Shown here: piece by piece, positions 50,520 through 54,660 of the stretch
How the letters are laid out: each line of letters opens with the position of its first letter
Numbering within the stretch: position 1 is the first letter of the stretch
Assembly: GCA_037179385.1 (NCBI GenBank)
Contig: CM074190.1
Coordinates: 8,085,784 to 8,149,783, forward strand
Source: Holothuria scabra
Lineage: Eukaryota > Echinodermata > Holothuroidea > Aspidochirotida > Holothuriidae
DNA: 64,000 nt
Direction: 5' to 3'
Position numbers and translations under genes: made by a program
Notes under the pieces: generated by a model
What the model was told of the DNA's origin: nothing
The model's database searches: none
The model's input: only the letters and a program-made list of their open reading frames with translations

Positions 50520-52095
50520 TTGTGACACTTTGCTTGTTAACACGATATCTCAAGATAGGAATGTCGCTGAGTTTTCAAACTTAGTACATAGATGCCCTAT
50601 ATTAAGAGGAAGAACCCTATCGATTTGAGCCTCACAGGAGGCTCAAACCCGAAAACCTTGTTTGCATGATATCTAATGGTAGGAAGCTTGGATTTTTTCA
50701 AACTTGGTTTGTTAATGAATTATGACGAGAGGGTGGACCCTATTAATTTTGGTAAAGGTCAAAGTTCACCTGGGGTTATCCAAGGTCAAACCTTGAAAAC
50801 TCCTACTTTGTATTTCAAGGTGGGAAAATGAGAGAGGGTTCAAAGTTAGAATGTGGATGTGTGATGGTTGGAAGATGGCTTCTGTTGTCCTTGGTGGAGG
50901 TTGAAGGTCAATTGGGGTCACCAGAGATCAAACTATGAAAACTTTGTTAATAGGATAGATTATCTTAAGGCACAGCATGAAATTTGGGTTTTCATTGTAG
51001 AAGTGTTTTGGTTAAAAGAAAAACCAGCTACTTACTGGTGGAGTCAAAGGTCACTTTGGGTCACCATGTGTTACAATAAATGCAGCATTTTTTGAAAAGA
51101 ACATGTTCTGTATGCATCATCGAAACCTCAATGCATTTTTGCATTCTGGTTTTTTCAAATACCGGCAGGAAAATTACTCCACTCAGCATGCGCTTAGATG
51201 GGTGACAAGTGATAATTGTCCAAATGGTCTTTGGGTGAGAGGGTATGGTAGGCTAACACCCTGGGTGGGTAGTTGTCCAGATGGTATTTGTCCAGGGTTG
51301 TCTGGCTACCACAAACAAAGCAACCATTTTAAGCAATTAATGTAATTTTTGAGTGATCATAATCTTCTGGTTTCCTGAAAAAGCAAATTTTACATCCTTC
51401 CTGGCAAGGGAGTTCCTAAAGGTCAGCTTTAGCCCTACATGGAAATGTCTTCTATTCCAGTCAGAATGTATACATGTTTATTGAGCAGAAATATTCATTT
51501 TCCTTTCCCCCCTCCCCATCAGGCTTCTTTAAAATGATCATGATCTTGCATACTCTGTCACATTCCTTCTGTGAAAAACATTTTTGACATAGATCCAACA
51601 AACACCTTTTCAGACCTGACAAGTCATCATATTCCAGTCAAGGGTGACTTGAATCAAATTTCAAAAACTGCCTTTTTGACACATGGGCCTGATGCAATAT
51701 CACAGTTGCTGTGAAAAGCATGACAATTTGGTATTCTAATCCATTGCCATTTATTTTGGTGCTCTGTTATTTGTCTAGACACAAAAGTGTGTTTCATGGT
51801 TACTGTCAAGTGTTAATACAATTACACTTCTCAGAGAACAATCAAGCCATTCATTTTTTTTGACATTAATCGTTAGGTGTATGACTCCATCCGTATACCA
51901 ACAACCATTTCTCAGTGGCTTATGGACCTTGGACTTCCTCAGTACATTCATGATCTGGTTGCCAACGGTTGGGATAGAATTGCATTTATTAATAATATCT
52001 CGGACAGTGATTTACTGGAAGCAGGCATACATGATGCAAAACATCGAAGAAGAATTCTAGAAAGTATCAAGAACATGGCAGCCCTGCAGGAATGA
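7014..52095 (+). CDS. INPPL1: SHIP-type inositol polyphosphate 5-phosphatase, SH2-5-phosphatase-C2-SAM (24 coding exons, 5' end missing)
   Basis: SHIP enzymes remove the 5-phosphate of PtdIns(3,4,5)P3 to give PtdIns(3,4)P2 at the plasma membrane, limiting PI3K/Akt signalling. Joining 24 exons with GT-AG borders gives one frame of 1,121 residues (fragment numbering). Residues 1-43 are the SH2 C-terminal part. 44-184 are an acidic then helical linker. About 250-360 are a PH-related region. About 362-675 are the catalytic core, with GTFNMG, VIGTQE, NKGAVGVSF, NSHLTSG, GDLNYRV, FAPTYR, PSWCDRVLW and TSDHSPVFATF. About 676-840 are C2-like. 840-1049 are proline-rich, and about 1052-1118 are a SAM domain before TGA. 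Human SHIP2 is about 1,258 aa, so roughly 60-70 N-terminal residues plus tail differences are missing. The SAM domain argues for SHIP2-like architecture. An invertebrate may carry a single pre-duplication SHIP, so read the symbol as family membership. Most exon junctions are firm. The 41290-to-49535 junction is the weakest. Confidence 0.95.
7500..7690 (+). repeat. tRNA-like SINE family B copy
   Basis: A degraded A-box-like head (GTGGTCTTGTAAGTATAGCA) is followed by the family body: ATTGTGAATGATGCTCTCCG, TAAGCAGTGGAATAGGGATA and CCAGTGCCGTACAACTGG. It lacks the usual TAAAACTCCATCTAA end. It lies in the SHIP intron between exons 1 and 2. Confidence 0.65.
8110..8310 (+). repeat. tRNA-like SINE family B copy
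   Basis: The head TGGTCAAGTAGTTAGAGCAT resembles a polymerase III A box. It is followed by TTTGCCATTGTGTTTGGTGC, CATAAGCAATGGAGTAGGGA and a CAACTACAACTGGAAAAAAA tail. It ends about 50 bp before SHIP exon 2. Confidence 0.65.
8361..8610 (+). CDS. INPPL1: SHIP exon 2: acidic linker and helical segment after SH2
   Basis: The acceptor is tttatag and the donor is AAGAG/gtaata, with phase 1 in and phase 2 out. The exon begins with a run of Asp/Glu (DEDDDDD) and then encodes an amphipathic helical region (EQASKLLIARLSQMDISALD, MTQLKTMMEFLGKQLKR). SHIP1 and SHIP2 have a comparable acidic stretch and helical linker after SH2. The assignment rests on position, phase continuity and this layout. The downstream frame is open through both splice sites. 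Confidence 0.88.
11896..11986 (+). CDS. INPPL1: SHIP exon 3: linker, basic segment
   Basis: The acceptor is ttttcag and the donor is CCAAGA/gtaagt, with phase 2 in and phase 0 out. It encodes EADHFLVKMKVMHSLFDLKK followed by a Lys/Pro-rich tail ending in FKFPR. The linker position in SHIP is poorly conserved, so the call rests on strong splice sites and exact phase fit to its neighbours. Confidence 0.85.
13055..13135 (+). CDS. INPPL1: SHIP exon 4: helical linker
   Basis: This 81-bp exon is phase 0 on both sides. A long poly-T tract and caaaatcag precede it, and AAAACA/gtaagt follows. It encodes TEPDIKLTELMKSLANCQNE plus VRSVEKT, a predicted helix. The human linker has a comparable segment (the S-L-L-xx-I-E-D-K type) at this point. 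A symmetric phase means it could be skipped without breaking the frame. Confidence 0.85.
13779..14029. mobile_element. piggyBac-like MITE copy 1 (251 bp, TTAA-flanked)
   Basis: TTAA lies on both sides (13775-13778 and 14030-14033). The TIRs are CCCTTTACCGTTGT and its exact complement ACAACGGTAAAGGG. TTAA target duplication with a CCC-starting TIR is the piggyBac signature. Just inside the left end is a small hairpin, GGGTCCTTTTGGACCC. The element is clearly GC-richer than its surroundings. An open frame across it is shared with copy 2 but looks like repeat DNA, not a gene. Confidence 0.82.
14133..14383. mobile_element. piggyBac-like MITE copy 2 (251 bp, TTAA-flanked)
   Basis: It has the same length, orientation, TIRs (CCCTTTACCGTTGT / ACAACGGTAAAGGG), TTAA flanks (14129-14132 and 14384-14387) and internal hairpin as copy 1. 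It starts about 100 bp after copy 1 and differs at scattered positions only. Two near-identical tandem insertions suggest recent activity or local duplication. Confidence 0.82.
14450..14570 (+). repeat. SINE family B, 3' fragment
   Basis: Only the body and tail are present: GCATAAGCAATGGAGTAGAG, GTGAGCCACAACTTGAAAAA, then ACCAATTGGTCGGAGACTGA ending in a variant of the ...AAAACTCCATCTAA tail. Confidence 0.55.
14567..14990. mobile_element. TIR element with long GATATCGGAT termini (~420 bp)
   Basis: The left end has CATACTACAGCGATATCGGA and the right end has TCCGATATCGCTGTAGTGTG, its near-complement. The repeats extend about 50 bp. A central palindrome GCTTTTATCGGATACGCG...ATGATAAAAGC is also present. 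A fragment at about 14394 (CCACACTACAGCAATACCTG) looks like an older relative. Confidence 0.65.
14985..15245 (+). mobile_element. MITE family A, copy 2
   Basis: The start, TTTAAAGGGCAGGAGCAGTC, follows directly on the right end of another TIR element. The body matches the other family A copies through the TTACCTTGAATATGCAATAG block and ends in GGGGGGACTGCTCTTGAC. The last bases are degraded. Confidence 0.72.
15704..15931 (+). mobile_element. MITE family A, diverged copy
   Basis: The start is CACTTAAAGGGGTATGC and the end is GGGGCACTGCTCTTGCCATTTAA. Shared internal words include GAGAGTCATGTGACAA and CTTGGATATGCAAT. It is much more diverged than the four main copies. Confidence 0.5.
16115..16324 (+). 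CDS. INPPL1: SHIP exon 5: Ser/Thr- and Pro-rich linker
   Basis: This 210-bp exon is phase 0/0, with acceptor caattgcag and donor TTTGAG/gtaagc. It starts AFSCFQTLSLSDPSVPIESP and ends with a proline motif VPPPLPVYQPQQFE, a candidate SH3 or WW ligand. The following exon begins the PH-related strand. The symmetric phase makes it a plausible cassette exon. Confidence 0.85.
17108..17255 (+). CDS. INPPL1: SHIP exon 6: start of PH-related domain
   Basis: The acceptor is ctgatag and the donor is CTCAA/gtgagt, with phase 0 in and phase 1 out. The residues read VRLEGRNVVEALKSNKMKLT then VNVTQGFLTVIKQSAKDFKE and so on. The pattern of alternating strands with a K-L-x-V..G.L.V.K core matches the PH-related region just before the SHIP catalytic domain (mammalian MQLKVDVESGKLIIKK-type). 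Confidence 0.92.
17470..17755. mobile_element. MITE family C copy 1
   Basis: The left end TTTTCTCACCCCAAACTGTA is mirrored at the right end by GTAGTTTGGGGTGAGAG. Internal words CAATTCTCCTAACTTTCTTA, CTCAGTTTATTGCTTCAG and GCATTGTTTGAATGAGCTGT recur at 34748-35032. Confidence 0.6.
17760..17998 (+). repeat. Degenerate tandem repeat (~80-bp unit, about three copies)
   Basis: TTTAATTTGCCAATGGATGT, ACTAGTCTTTTAAATGAG and AAGTTATGATCTATCT recur in order about three times with small insertions. They immediately follow the family C element. Confidence 0.6.
18895..18989 (+). CDS. INPPL1: SHIP exon 7: PH-related domain, central strands
   Basis: The acceptor is tgttttag and the donor is CCGAAG/gtaaga, with phase 1 in and phase 0 out. 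It encodes AQLVKSRDHNTRLTIAFTTG and KKKEYSFEHPK. This corresponds to the SHIP strand with a basic KK-(K)-EY.F motif, which precedes the R-E-x-F-C-Q-L helix in the next exon. Confidence 0.92.
19065..19255 (+). repeat. SINE-like family D copy
   Basis: The start GATGGGATTTAATGGCACAT and body words AAGTTTGGTTTCAAAATCGG, GGCCTCTTATGGCAAGTGGG recur at ~6560-6830 and ~2545-2690 on the plus strand. Reverse copies lie at ~19600-19735, ~22610-22715 and ~30790-30955. It is short and non-coding, and probably retroposed. Confidence 0.5.
20313..20415 (+). CDS. INPPL1: SHIP exon 8: PH-R helix and first catalytic motif
   Basis: The acceptor is gttgtag and the donor is ATGG/gtaaga, with phase 0 in and phase 1 out. 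The C-terminal helix of the PH-related domain (QREYFCQLVQSMKLCH) runs into the first catalytic strand, VFIGTFNMG. The Asn of this motif helps bind the Mg2+ ion in the 5-phosphatase fold. Mammalian SHIPs have Trp where this protein has Phe. Confidence 0.95.
20984..21189 (+). CDS. INPPL1: SHIP exon 9: catalytic domain, YVIGTQE motif
   Basis: The acceptor is tttgtag and the donor is CACGTG/gttagt, with phase 1 in and phase 0 out. The residues begin GDAPPPTNILSWLTCQGDGK and continue through YDLYVIGTQESSLSEKEWL. The Glu of GTQE is the conserved metal-coordinating catalytic residue. The LSEKEWL signature is diagnostic for the SHIP subfamily. Confidence 0.97.
21720..21891 (-). mobile_element. MITE family A, reverse-oriented partial copy
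   Basis: The words CCAATCATGAAACAGGACAG and TCTACTTCAAGTTGG, followed by TGACTGCTCTTGTTATTTGA, are the reverse complement of the family A left end. The interior AACAAGCAGTTAC...GGTAAATTTTGAAATTTAAA also fits in reverse. Confidence 0.5.
22001..22156 (+). repeat. 39-bp tandem repeat, exactly four units
   Basis: The unit starts CTCTGATGTGATGACTGCAT and ends AGTCAAGAGTGAGTTAGTG. The four copies are practically identical, and the last differs only at its 3' end (TTAGAG). The last unit runs directly into a SINE family B body, and the unit itself resembles the SINE head. Confidence 0.9.
22118..22330 (+). repeat. SINE family B copy following the 39-bp array
   Basis: The head TAGTCAAGAGTGAGTTAGAG-CA is shared with the last tandem unit. 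The body follows: CCTACTGCCATTGTGTTTGG, CATAAGCACTGCATTAGGGA and GTGAGCTACAATGGGAAAAA. The tail is lost after GTTGTGGAAAA. Confidence 0.6.
23228..23267. repeat. Perfect 16-bp hairpin
   Basis: GTGAACAACAGACTTG is followed, after an 8-base loop, by its exact complement CAAGTCTGTTGTTCAC. It lies in the SHIP intron before exon 10. The stem is too short for a typical animal pre-miRNA. It could be a remnant of a foldback insertion. Confidence 0.7.
23606..23723 (+). CDS. INPPL1: SHIP exon 10: catalytic domain
   Basis: The acceptor is cattttcag and the donor is TTAG/gtaaga, with phase 0 in and phase 1 out. It encodes VTLSSLWGIRLTVLVKPDHQ then HRISNVRTSSVKTGIANALG. This is the SHIP strand pair ending in V-K-T-G-I-A-N-x-L-G, which leads directly into NKGAVGVSF in the next exon. 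Confidence 0.97.
24459..24555 (+). CDS. INPPL1: SHIP exon 11: catalytic NKGAVGVSF / NSHLTSG motifs
   Basis: The acceptor is gtttttcag and the donor is GAAAG/gtcagt, with phase 1 in and phase 2 out. The residues NKGAVGVSFFF and FINSHLTSGTEKMER carry the Asn-Lys-Gly loop and the His of N-S-H-L. These are core active-site elements of Mg2+-dependent inositol 5-phosphatases. Confidence 0.97.
24951..25211 (+). mobile_element. MITE family A, copy 3
   Basis: The element runs from TTAAAGGGCAAGAGCAGTC to GGGGACTGCTCTTTACCTTTAA. It is near full length, with the same interior as the copies at 6039 and 45712. It lies in the SHIP intron between exons 11 and 12. Confidence 0.75.
25610..25748 (+). CDS. INPPL1: SHIP exon 12: catalytic GDLNYRV motif
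   Basis: The acceptor is cttatgtag and the donor is GTCCAG/gtatga, with phase 2 in and phase 0 out. The exon starts RNQNYHDILKGL and ends in FHHFYFLGDLNYRVEWNVQ. G-D-L-N-Y-R contains the general-base Asp and active-site Asn of the 5-phosphatase family. Confidence 0.97.
27622..27721 (+). CDS. INPPL1: SHIP exon 13: catalytic domain helix
   Basis: The acceptor is attgtcag and the donor is TTCA/gtaagt, with phase 0 in and phase 1 out. It encodes DILHHINKKDYDTLLKYDQL and NKQKSLDAVFVGF. This is the family helix with D.LL..DQL, followed by the strand that introduces the (E)ITF.PTYR motif. Confidence 0.96.
28255..28440 (+). repeat. SINE family B copy
   Basis: The body GGAACCTACTGCCTTTGTGT, CATAATCAATGGAGTAGGGA, AGCCAGTGAGCCACAACTGG and AAACTGGGCCATAAAACTCC ends at ATCTTACTAAC. 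It is nearly full length at the 3' side. The promoter-like head is degraded. Confidence 0.65.
30790..30955 (-). repeat. SINE-like family D copy, reverse
   Basis: GTATTTGAAACCAAACTTTA, CTTTGCCTTTTTATCTAGTC and GTGTGTCATTGAAATCTCATCTAGCC-type ends are the reverse complement of the family D leader and middle. Confidence 0.45.
31042..31130 (+). CDS. INPPL1: SHIP exon 14: ITFAPTYR substrate-recognition motif
   Basis: The acceptor is tcggacag and the donor is ACAAAG/gtatgt, with phase 1 in and phase 0 out. It encodes NESEITFAPTYRYELGLRTV and YAYKKVKKTK. F-x-P-T-Y-R contacts the inositol phosphate in 5-phosphatases. A 19-bp minisatellite begins about 50 bp after the donor. Confidence 0.96.
31183..31460 (+). 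repeat. 19-bp minisatellite, about 14-15 units
   Basis: The unit is TTAAGACTGAAGTGGTGTG, with almost identical copies. A few units carry G-to-T changes (GTGGTTTG, GTTGTGTG). It starts about 50 bp inside the intron after exon 14, with a degenerate unit before it at ~31168. Confidence 0.93.
33824..33905 (+). CDS. INPPL1: SHIP exon 15: catalytic PSWCDRVLW motif
   Basis: The acceptor is tttgacag and the donor is ATATG/gtaggt, with phase 0 in and phase 1 out. It encodes IRINEPSWCDRVLWRSFPGT and YNENFTY. P-(A/S)-W-C-D-R-(V/I)-L is the classical second signature of type II inositol 5-phosphatases. Confidence 0.97.
34142..34231 (+). CDS. INPPL1: SHIP exon 16: SDHSPV motif, end of catalytic core
   Basis: The acceptor is ttttttttag and the donor is CTGACA/gtaagt, with phase 1 in and out. 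It encodes GCSKDIVTSDHSPVFATFLV then GILPPATIPD. The S-D-H-x-P-V Asp and His complete the active site. The short Pro-rich strand links to the C2-like domain. Confidence 0.97.
34527..34640 (+). CDS. INPPL1: SHIP exon 17: C2-like domain, first strands
   Basis: The acceptor is aatttcag and the donor is GGAAA/gtaaga, with phase 1 in and out. It encodes NTQDNQNIKIIFGEVEATLK and TSMCSRTFFLEFHSTCME. The I.I.F..VEATLKT..... FFLEFHS.C.E pattern matches the start of the C2 domain that follows the phosphatase in SHIP1 and SHIP2. Confidence 0.95.
34748..35032. mobile_element. MITE family C copy 2
   Basis: The ends TTTAAAGGCCCAGTTCTCTC and GGTTTGGCCCTTTAAG form an imperfect inverted pair. The interior matches copy 1 over most of its length. 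It lies in the intron after exon 17. Confidence 0.6.
36034..36122 (+). CDS. INPPL1: SHIP exon 18: C2-like domain
   Basis: The acceptor is gttttacag and the donor is CCAGAG/gtaaat, with phase 1 in and phase 0 out. It encodes TKVTSKKNTECEQLTSDEVR and PVWRSEQLPE. The family has a K....(N).....P.W...(D)LP segment here, before the P-I...YL.DQHIL strand of the next exon. Confidence 0.9.
36459..36546 (+). CDS. INPPL1: SHIP exon 19: C2-like domain, YLEDQHILLSLKS
   Basis: The acceptor is atccacag and the donor is CATATG/gtaggt, with phase 0 in and phase 1 out. It encodes LVPIFSDTSYLEDQHILLSL and KSEDSGESY. The YL-x-DQH-(I/L)-L-(L/I)-x-(L/V)-KS signature is highly characteristic of the SHIP C2 region. 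Confidence 0.95.
36897..37140 (+). repeat. SINE family B copy with the clearest tRNA-like head
   Basis: The first ~65 bases resemble tRNA-Glu: an A box in TTTGGTCTAATGGT, an anticodon-loop-like TCTCACG, and a degraded B box in CCCGGGTTCCCTGCCCAGG. The body and the TAAAACTCCATCTAAGTAAC tail follow. This is the best evidence that family B is tRNA-derived. Confidence 0.75.
37255..37985 (+). repeat. Degenerate long tandem array (~80-115-bp units, about seven)
   Basis: Blocks such as GTACTTATAGAGAGTATG, CATTCACTTGTAAGGAATAC and TTGTACTCACTTAGGTCAGT recur with spacings of roughly 80-115 bp. The units differ by many substitutions and small indels, so the array is old. It fills the intron between exons 19 and 20. 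Confidence 0.75.
38307..38403 (+). CDS. INPPL1: SHIP exon 20: C2-like domain, GECVLELK
   Basis: The acceptor is cttttccag and the donor is TTAAG/gtttgt, with phase 1 in and phase 2 out. It encodes GECVLELKDKFTSNHVRFST and ILTHHGQKTGLLR. The YGECV(V/L)-(A/E)-L and F...L.HHG..TG.(L/M)-(R/K)-G pattern matches SHIP. The upstream intron holds a degenerate ~100-bp array. A minus-strand SINE starts about 50 bp after the donor. Confidence 0.95.
38455..38625 (-). repeat. SINE family B copy, reverse orientation
   Basis: The reverse complement of GTTAGATGGAGTTTTACGGC, CCAACCTATTGGTTCAAGTC and AGTCTCACTGGCTTGTTTTC matches the SINE 3' half. It starts about 50 bp after the exon 20 donor. Confidence 0.65.
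38860..39095 (+). repeat. SINE family B copy
   Basis: A B-box-like GCAAGTTCAATTCCCAG lies near the head. The body ATGAAACCTACTGCCATTAT, AAGCCAGTGAACCACAACTG and GGTTGGAAACTGGGCTGTAA ends in ATCTAATTAAGTAGC. A small insertion (TAGTACAAAAAAGG) interrupts it. Confidence 0.6.
39296..39363 (+). CDS. INPPL1: SHIP exon 21: end of C2-like domain
   Basis: The acceptor is tttgtcag and the donor is TACG/gtgagt, with phase 2 in and phase 1 out. Only 68 bp long, it encodes RGQMHIKAKDESLYGSAKKI then RTY. Family members read (R)G..(K/H)(I/V)....... . .(K/R)E(K/R)LY.... The next residue, completed across the junction, is Glu of ELISFD. Confidence 0.93.
39462..39741 (+). repeat. Tandem duplication, two ~135-140-bp units
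   Basis: Both units run from TAGATGGTATATCATGTGTA through TATGCATGGTAACCTGC to CTCCATTTAATAAGTTCTTC. The second unit (from ~39599) has an extra ~10-bp stretch (AATAAAAAAG) and a few substitutions. Confidence 0.85.
39912..40460. mobile_element. MITE family C, longer or interrupted copy
   Basis: The left end TTTTAAAGGCCTAACCCTCT and TTCCAATTCTCCTAACCTAC match family C. The CTCAGTTTATTGCTTCGGGG block appears only ~430 bp later, so the copy is longer than the ~290-bp ones or has an insertion between the two parts. Confidence 0.45.
40560..40710 (+). repeat. SINE family B, headless copy
   Basis: The body AACCAACTGCCATTGTGCTT, CATAAGAAATAGAGTAGGGA and CCACAACTGGAAAAAAGGAT ends in a CCATCTAAAC tail variant. 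Confidence 0.55.
41135..41290 (+). CDS. INPPL1: SHIP exon 22: post-C2 linker; weak donor, possible alternative stop
   Basis: The acceptor is tcattgcag, phase 1 in. The residues start ELISFDDREGKIAYYASDPS, then a Pro/Ala/Thr-rich tail reaching HRIKALTK. The proposed donor AAAAG/gtcggc is weak but leaves exactly the one base needed to join the next coding exon at 49535. Unspliced, the frame reads only GRHDGSY and stops at 41311-41313, which would make a short isoform without proline-rich tail or SAM. A second phase-1 donor (CAAG/gtctgc near 41213) is possible. Confidence 0.8.
42616..42725. mobile_element. Short palindromic MITE (110 bp)
   Basis: The left end GGGGCCCATTCCACAAAGA and right end TCTTTGTGGAACGGGCCCC are inverted, with one mismatch. 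Inner inverted segments GCACAATCTT / AAGATTGTGC extend the stem. Nearly the whole element can fold. Confidence 0.8.
45161..45304. mobile_element. Small TIR element (144 bp)
   Basis: The left end GTGTTGTAGTCGAGG and right end CCTTGACTACAACACC are inverted with one mismatch. Inside, GGCCTCAGACTGCC and GGCCTCACACTGCC form a direct pair. Confidence 0.6.
45712..45976 (+). mobile_element. MITE family A, copy 4
   Basis: The element runs from TTTAAAGGGCAGGAGCAGTC to GGGACTGCTCTTTACCTTTAA and is full length with only scattered substitutions. A diverged relative lies just downstream at about 46258-46494. Confidence 0.75.
46258..46494 (-). mobile_element. MITE family A, diverged reverse copy
   Basis: Both ends resemble family A (TTAAAGGGTGAGTGCAGTAG; GACTGCATTTATTCTTTAA). 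The interior has TATTCAAGTTAAACCAAG and ATTGTCACATGATACTCAAG in the reverse sense. It is old and eroded. Confidence 0.4.
48385..48525 (+). repeat. ~67-bp tandem repeat, about two units
   Basis: AAAAAGGTACACGCTGAAAA...AAGTTGAAAATAAGCC recurs as AAAAAGGTACACACAGAAAA and starts again at AAAAAAGGTAAACAC. Both strands stay open in places because the repeat is A-rich, which explains the 113-aa reverse ORF here. Confidence 0.6.
48600..48965 (-). pseudogene. Decayed Penelope-like element fragment (GIY-YIG endonuclease end)
   Basis: On the minus strand one frame reads NVTYILACESCNSLYVGET and continues KCHLSDQVTKHLRSIKQNFQ to a stop near 48752. Beyond it the same frame remains partly readable to about 48600. 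(I/V)-x-Y-x-L-x-C-x-x-C...YVGET...L..R...H is the pattern at the start of the GIY-YIG nuclease of Penelope-like retroelements. Stops show it is dead. No reverse transcriptase part was recognised. Confidence 0.6.
49535..50040 (+). CDS. INPPL1: SHIP exon 23: proline-rich tail
   Basis: This is the largest exon of the gene (506 bp). The acceptor is atctttag and the donor is CAAGAT/gtaagt, with phase 1 in and phase 0 out. It has SH3-ligand-like stretches (SFLPPPLPPPRAA; APIPSPGPPSLKPSPPVPSV) and Ser-rich basic spacers (RKDSSGSPVKSQ). One tyrosine lies in an acidic context, STVYEVEDI. No NPxY phosphotyrosine motif, typical of vertebrate SHIP tails, is seen. The composition fits the proline-rich SHIP C-terminus. 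Confidence 0.9.
50460..50520 (+). repeat. TG/TATG microsatellite
   Basis: (TATG)n followed by about 14 GT units. It lies about 400 bp after the exon 23 donor. Confidence 0.9.
50540..51085 (+). repeat. Degenerate GGTCA-rich repeat array
   Basis: AAAGGTCAAAGTTCACCTGG, GAAGGTCAATTGGGGTCACC and CAAAGGTCACTTTGGGTCAC recur at about 150-160-bp spacing together with AAAACTTTGTTA-like spacers. Similar phrases occur near 10690 (AAAGGTCATCTAGGTGTCAT). Confidence 0.55.
51877..52095 (+). CDS. INPPL1: SHIP exon 24: terminal SAM domain and stop
   Basis: The acceptor is atcgttag, phase 0 in, and TGA ends the frame at 52093-52095. It encodes 72 residues. ISQWLMDLGLPQYIHDLVAN, WDRIAFINNISDSDLLEAGI and HDAKHRRRILESIKNM give the five-helix SAM pattern (W(L)..LGL..Y...L...GWD....L..I...DL..AGI...GHR..IL..I). 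SHIP2 carries a SAM domain that binds EphA2 and ARAP3. SHIP1 does not. Confidence 0.96.
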   Translation: MYDSIRIPTTISQWLMDLGLPQYIHDLVANGWDRIAFINNISDSDLLEAGIHDAKHRRRILESIKNMAALQE

Positions 52096-54660
52096 ATGGT
52101 ACTATTTTGTTGTAACTATTGGTGCTAGCGCCCACTTTTGTTGGTTGCTCAGAAAATTAAACCAAATGCGAAGTGAATATACCCCTCATGATCAGACAGA
52201 CATGGGAATCATGAATGCTGAGGTGCACGCCAGCTGGACATTCATCAGTTGTTGGAATGAAAGGTAAAGAGGAATAGTGCTGATGTGCATGGCACTCAAA
52301 GGTATCTGTATGGTTCACTTTTTTGACCTACAAATCATTATGATATACTCTGATCTAATACCTCCATCAATGTTATTATATGGACATAGGCTTCAGACAT
52401 GAGAGAAGAGATTCTGACACAATTTAACAGAACAAAATTTGAGAGTTACCACTACATCTGTTTGATATGATTGCAAACAACAGACAGTGGGTCCTCTGGT
52501 AGTTTATATGCACTGAATTTTATTTGCAAGTGTGACTTGTACAACATGATAGGCAGTTTTGATACATGGTAACCCAGTTTTTTTCTGTAACATGGCAAGT
52601 GAGTGGACCGAGTTGACAATGCAAAGGGGCCCAGAGGGTTAAGTGGGCCTAATAAGCCTGGCATTGCTAGATGTATGCAAGGCGTTACACTAAAGAGAGT
52701 ACCTCTCTACTGAAGATGGGGGGAATCTAAGGAAAATGGGTGTGGGAGTTGGGCCTTTGCTGTGTCTTGCCTATGGAGCCCCACTTGCTGTGTCACTGGT
52801 TTTGTTTGAGTGTCAAGATTAATCACTGAATGTAATGGATACAGAGGCCTTAGAAAGTTTTATTTTCAAGGTTTATGACCCTCAAGTTTGCCTTTCAGGT
52901 GACAGCAGGACTGATCACATCATGCACAGTGAAAACTTGTTTGAAAACAGGGTTTAAGAGCATTTCGTAAAATGACTGGATTTGGCACATCTTCCAGTAT
53001 CTTTGTCAATCCACAATATATTTAGATAGACCCATCCAAAGGAATATCTAAGCAAAATTTTTTCTGATATGCTGAGGAGTACTTGAATTTATATTATGTG
53101 GTAAAATTCTTGCAAATCATAAGGTTTTTATGAACAAATAAATATCAGATGAAGTTTCTCTATTTTGCAGTCCTAGTGAACTAAAAGCAAAAAGAAGTGA
53201 CACCTCAGCCACAGAGAAATGTTATGTAAAAGTGTATTTTTCAAACAGTATATTTTTGGTGAAATTAACAAGGCTTAGGTAGTACATGACATTTGTACCT
53301 TCCTGGTATGTCTATAAATTACTCTGTGTTCATGTGTAACCATTTGTTTGGGTTGGGGGTAGTAAGAAACAGGCTTAGGGTAATCTTGATCAGTAATTTT
53401 AATCTATTGCAATCCATTACATTTTTGAAAGTAGTTGTAGTTGCAGTCGCTTACTTTTGTGAAAATTGCAAAGTAGTGGCAATCGTTATTGATTACAATG
53501 GCAAAATAATGACAATTGTGGTGTACCGGTAATTGATGATTACAGTAAGGTTAAATTTATAAAAGAAGTAGAAGTTACTTAACAAGTGTTTCAGTGCATG
53601 GCCCTTCTGTTGGAATGACAAAATTTAATTGTCCAGCTTTCTTGAATGTTCCAGCCTAAGTAAGTGAAAGTGCAAGGGTTCTGTGCTGAATAGGCCAAGG
53701 TTACATTACCACTGACGGCAGGGTTACCCTGGCTAATCTTTACTTTGGAAGTTAGGGTTTTAAGTCTCAATTTTTAATCTTCCAGTTTATTAGTGGTGTA
53801 CCCCTTTTCAAGTTCTGGGGCAGTGGATTTTTTCCCTACTTCATTGCTTATGCGGAAATGTAATCAAGATTGCAAATATTTTCAACTTAAGCTGTTATTG
53901 TAATCGTAATCTTAAAATATGAACTGATCTCAATTGTAATCTATAACATTGAGATGTAATCACCCCAAGCCTAGTGAGAAAGGAACCAAACAAGCCAAGT
54001 TAAGGAGTCCATGATGGTACACAATGTACCCACCATCAAAAGTGCAACTGATTTTAACATGAAATATATTGTACATTTGAATGAGGTCTGAAAAATATGA
54101 TTTTGAAATTTTTGTGAAAATATTTTTATTTTTATAAGCTGCTGGTCAGTATATGAGAAAAATTCTATATGAATAGTAACTGCTCTAAATGAAATGTTCA
54201 GTGTATGTTAATGTAAATATGTTTAACATTTTTTTTCTATTTTATATGTCAACATTTATTTGGGACTATTTTTAATGATGTCACAGTTAGAATAGATTTT
54301 TATACCCTTAACAGTTGGAGCAAATAGCAATGCCTCATAATACATTGCCTGGTGATTTTAGCTAATCTGGTTGATTCTAGGCAACTTTTTGATTACATGG
54401 GTAAGCAATACAGTTTTTGTTTTCCTCCCTTTATTTTTATGGGGGGAGGGGGGGGGGGAGGACTATTTCTGTAAGCTTGCAGTTTAAGAGCATATATTCA
54501 TATGCTGTTTGAATTTATAAATTTGATAACGATACAGTACAAAAGGTCCAGCCAAGTTGACTTTGGCAGATGCTGTACTGCTTATTGTGGATTTAATGGT
54601 AAAAACTATTGCAATACTTGGACCTATTAGATGTTGTTAATGTTATAAATAAAAAAGGCC
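52096..54660 (+). other. Probable SHIP 3' UTR
   Basis: No coding exon is seen after the SHIP stop. AATAAA polyadenylation-signal candidates lie at 53137-53142, 54648-54653 and 54915-54920. Which one is used cannot be decided from sequence alone, so the given end is a guess near the second signal. A poly-G run lies near 54440. Confidence 0.4.
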
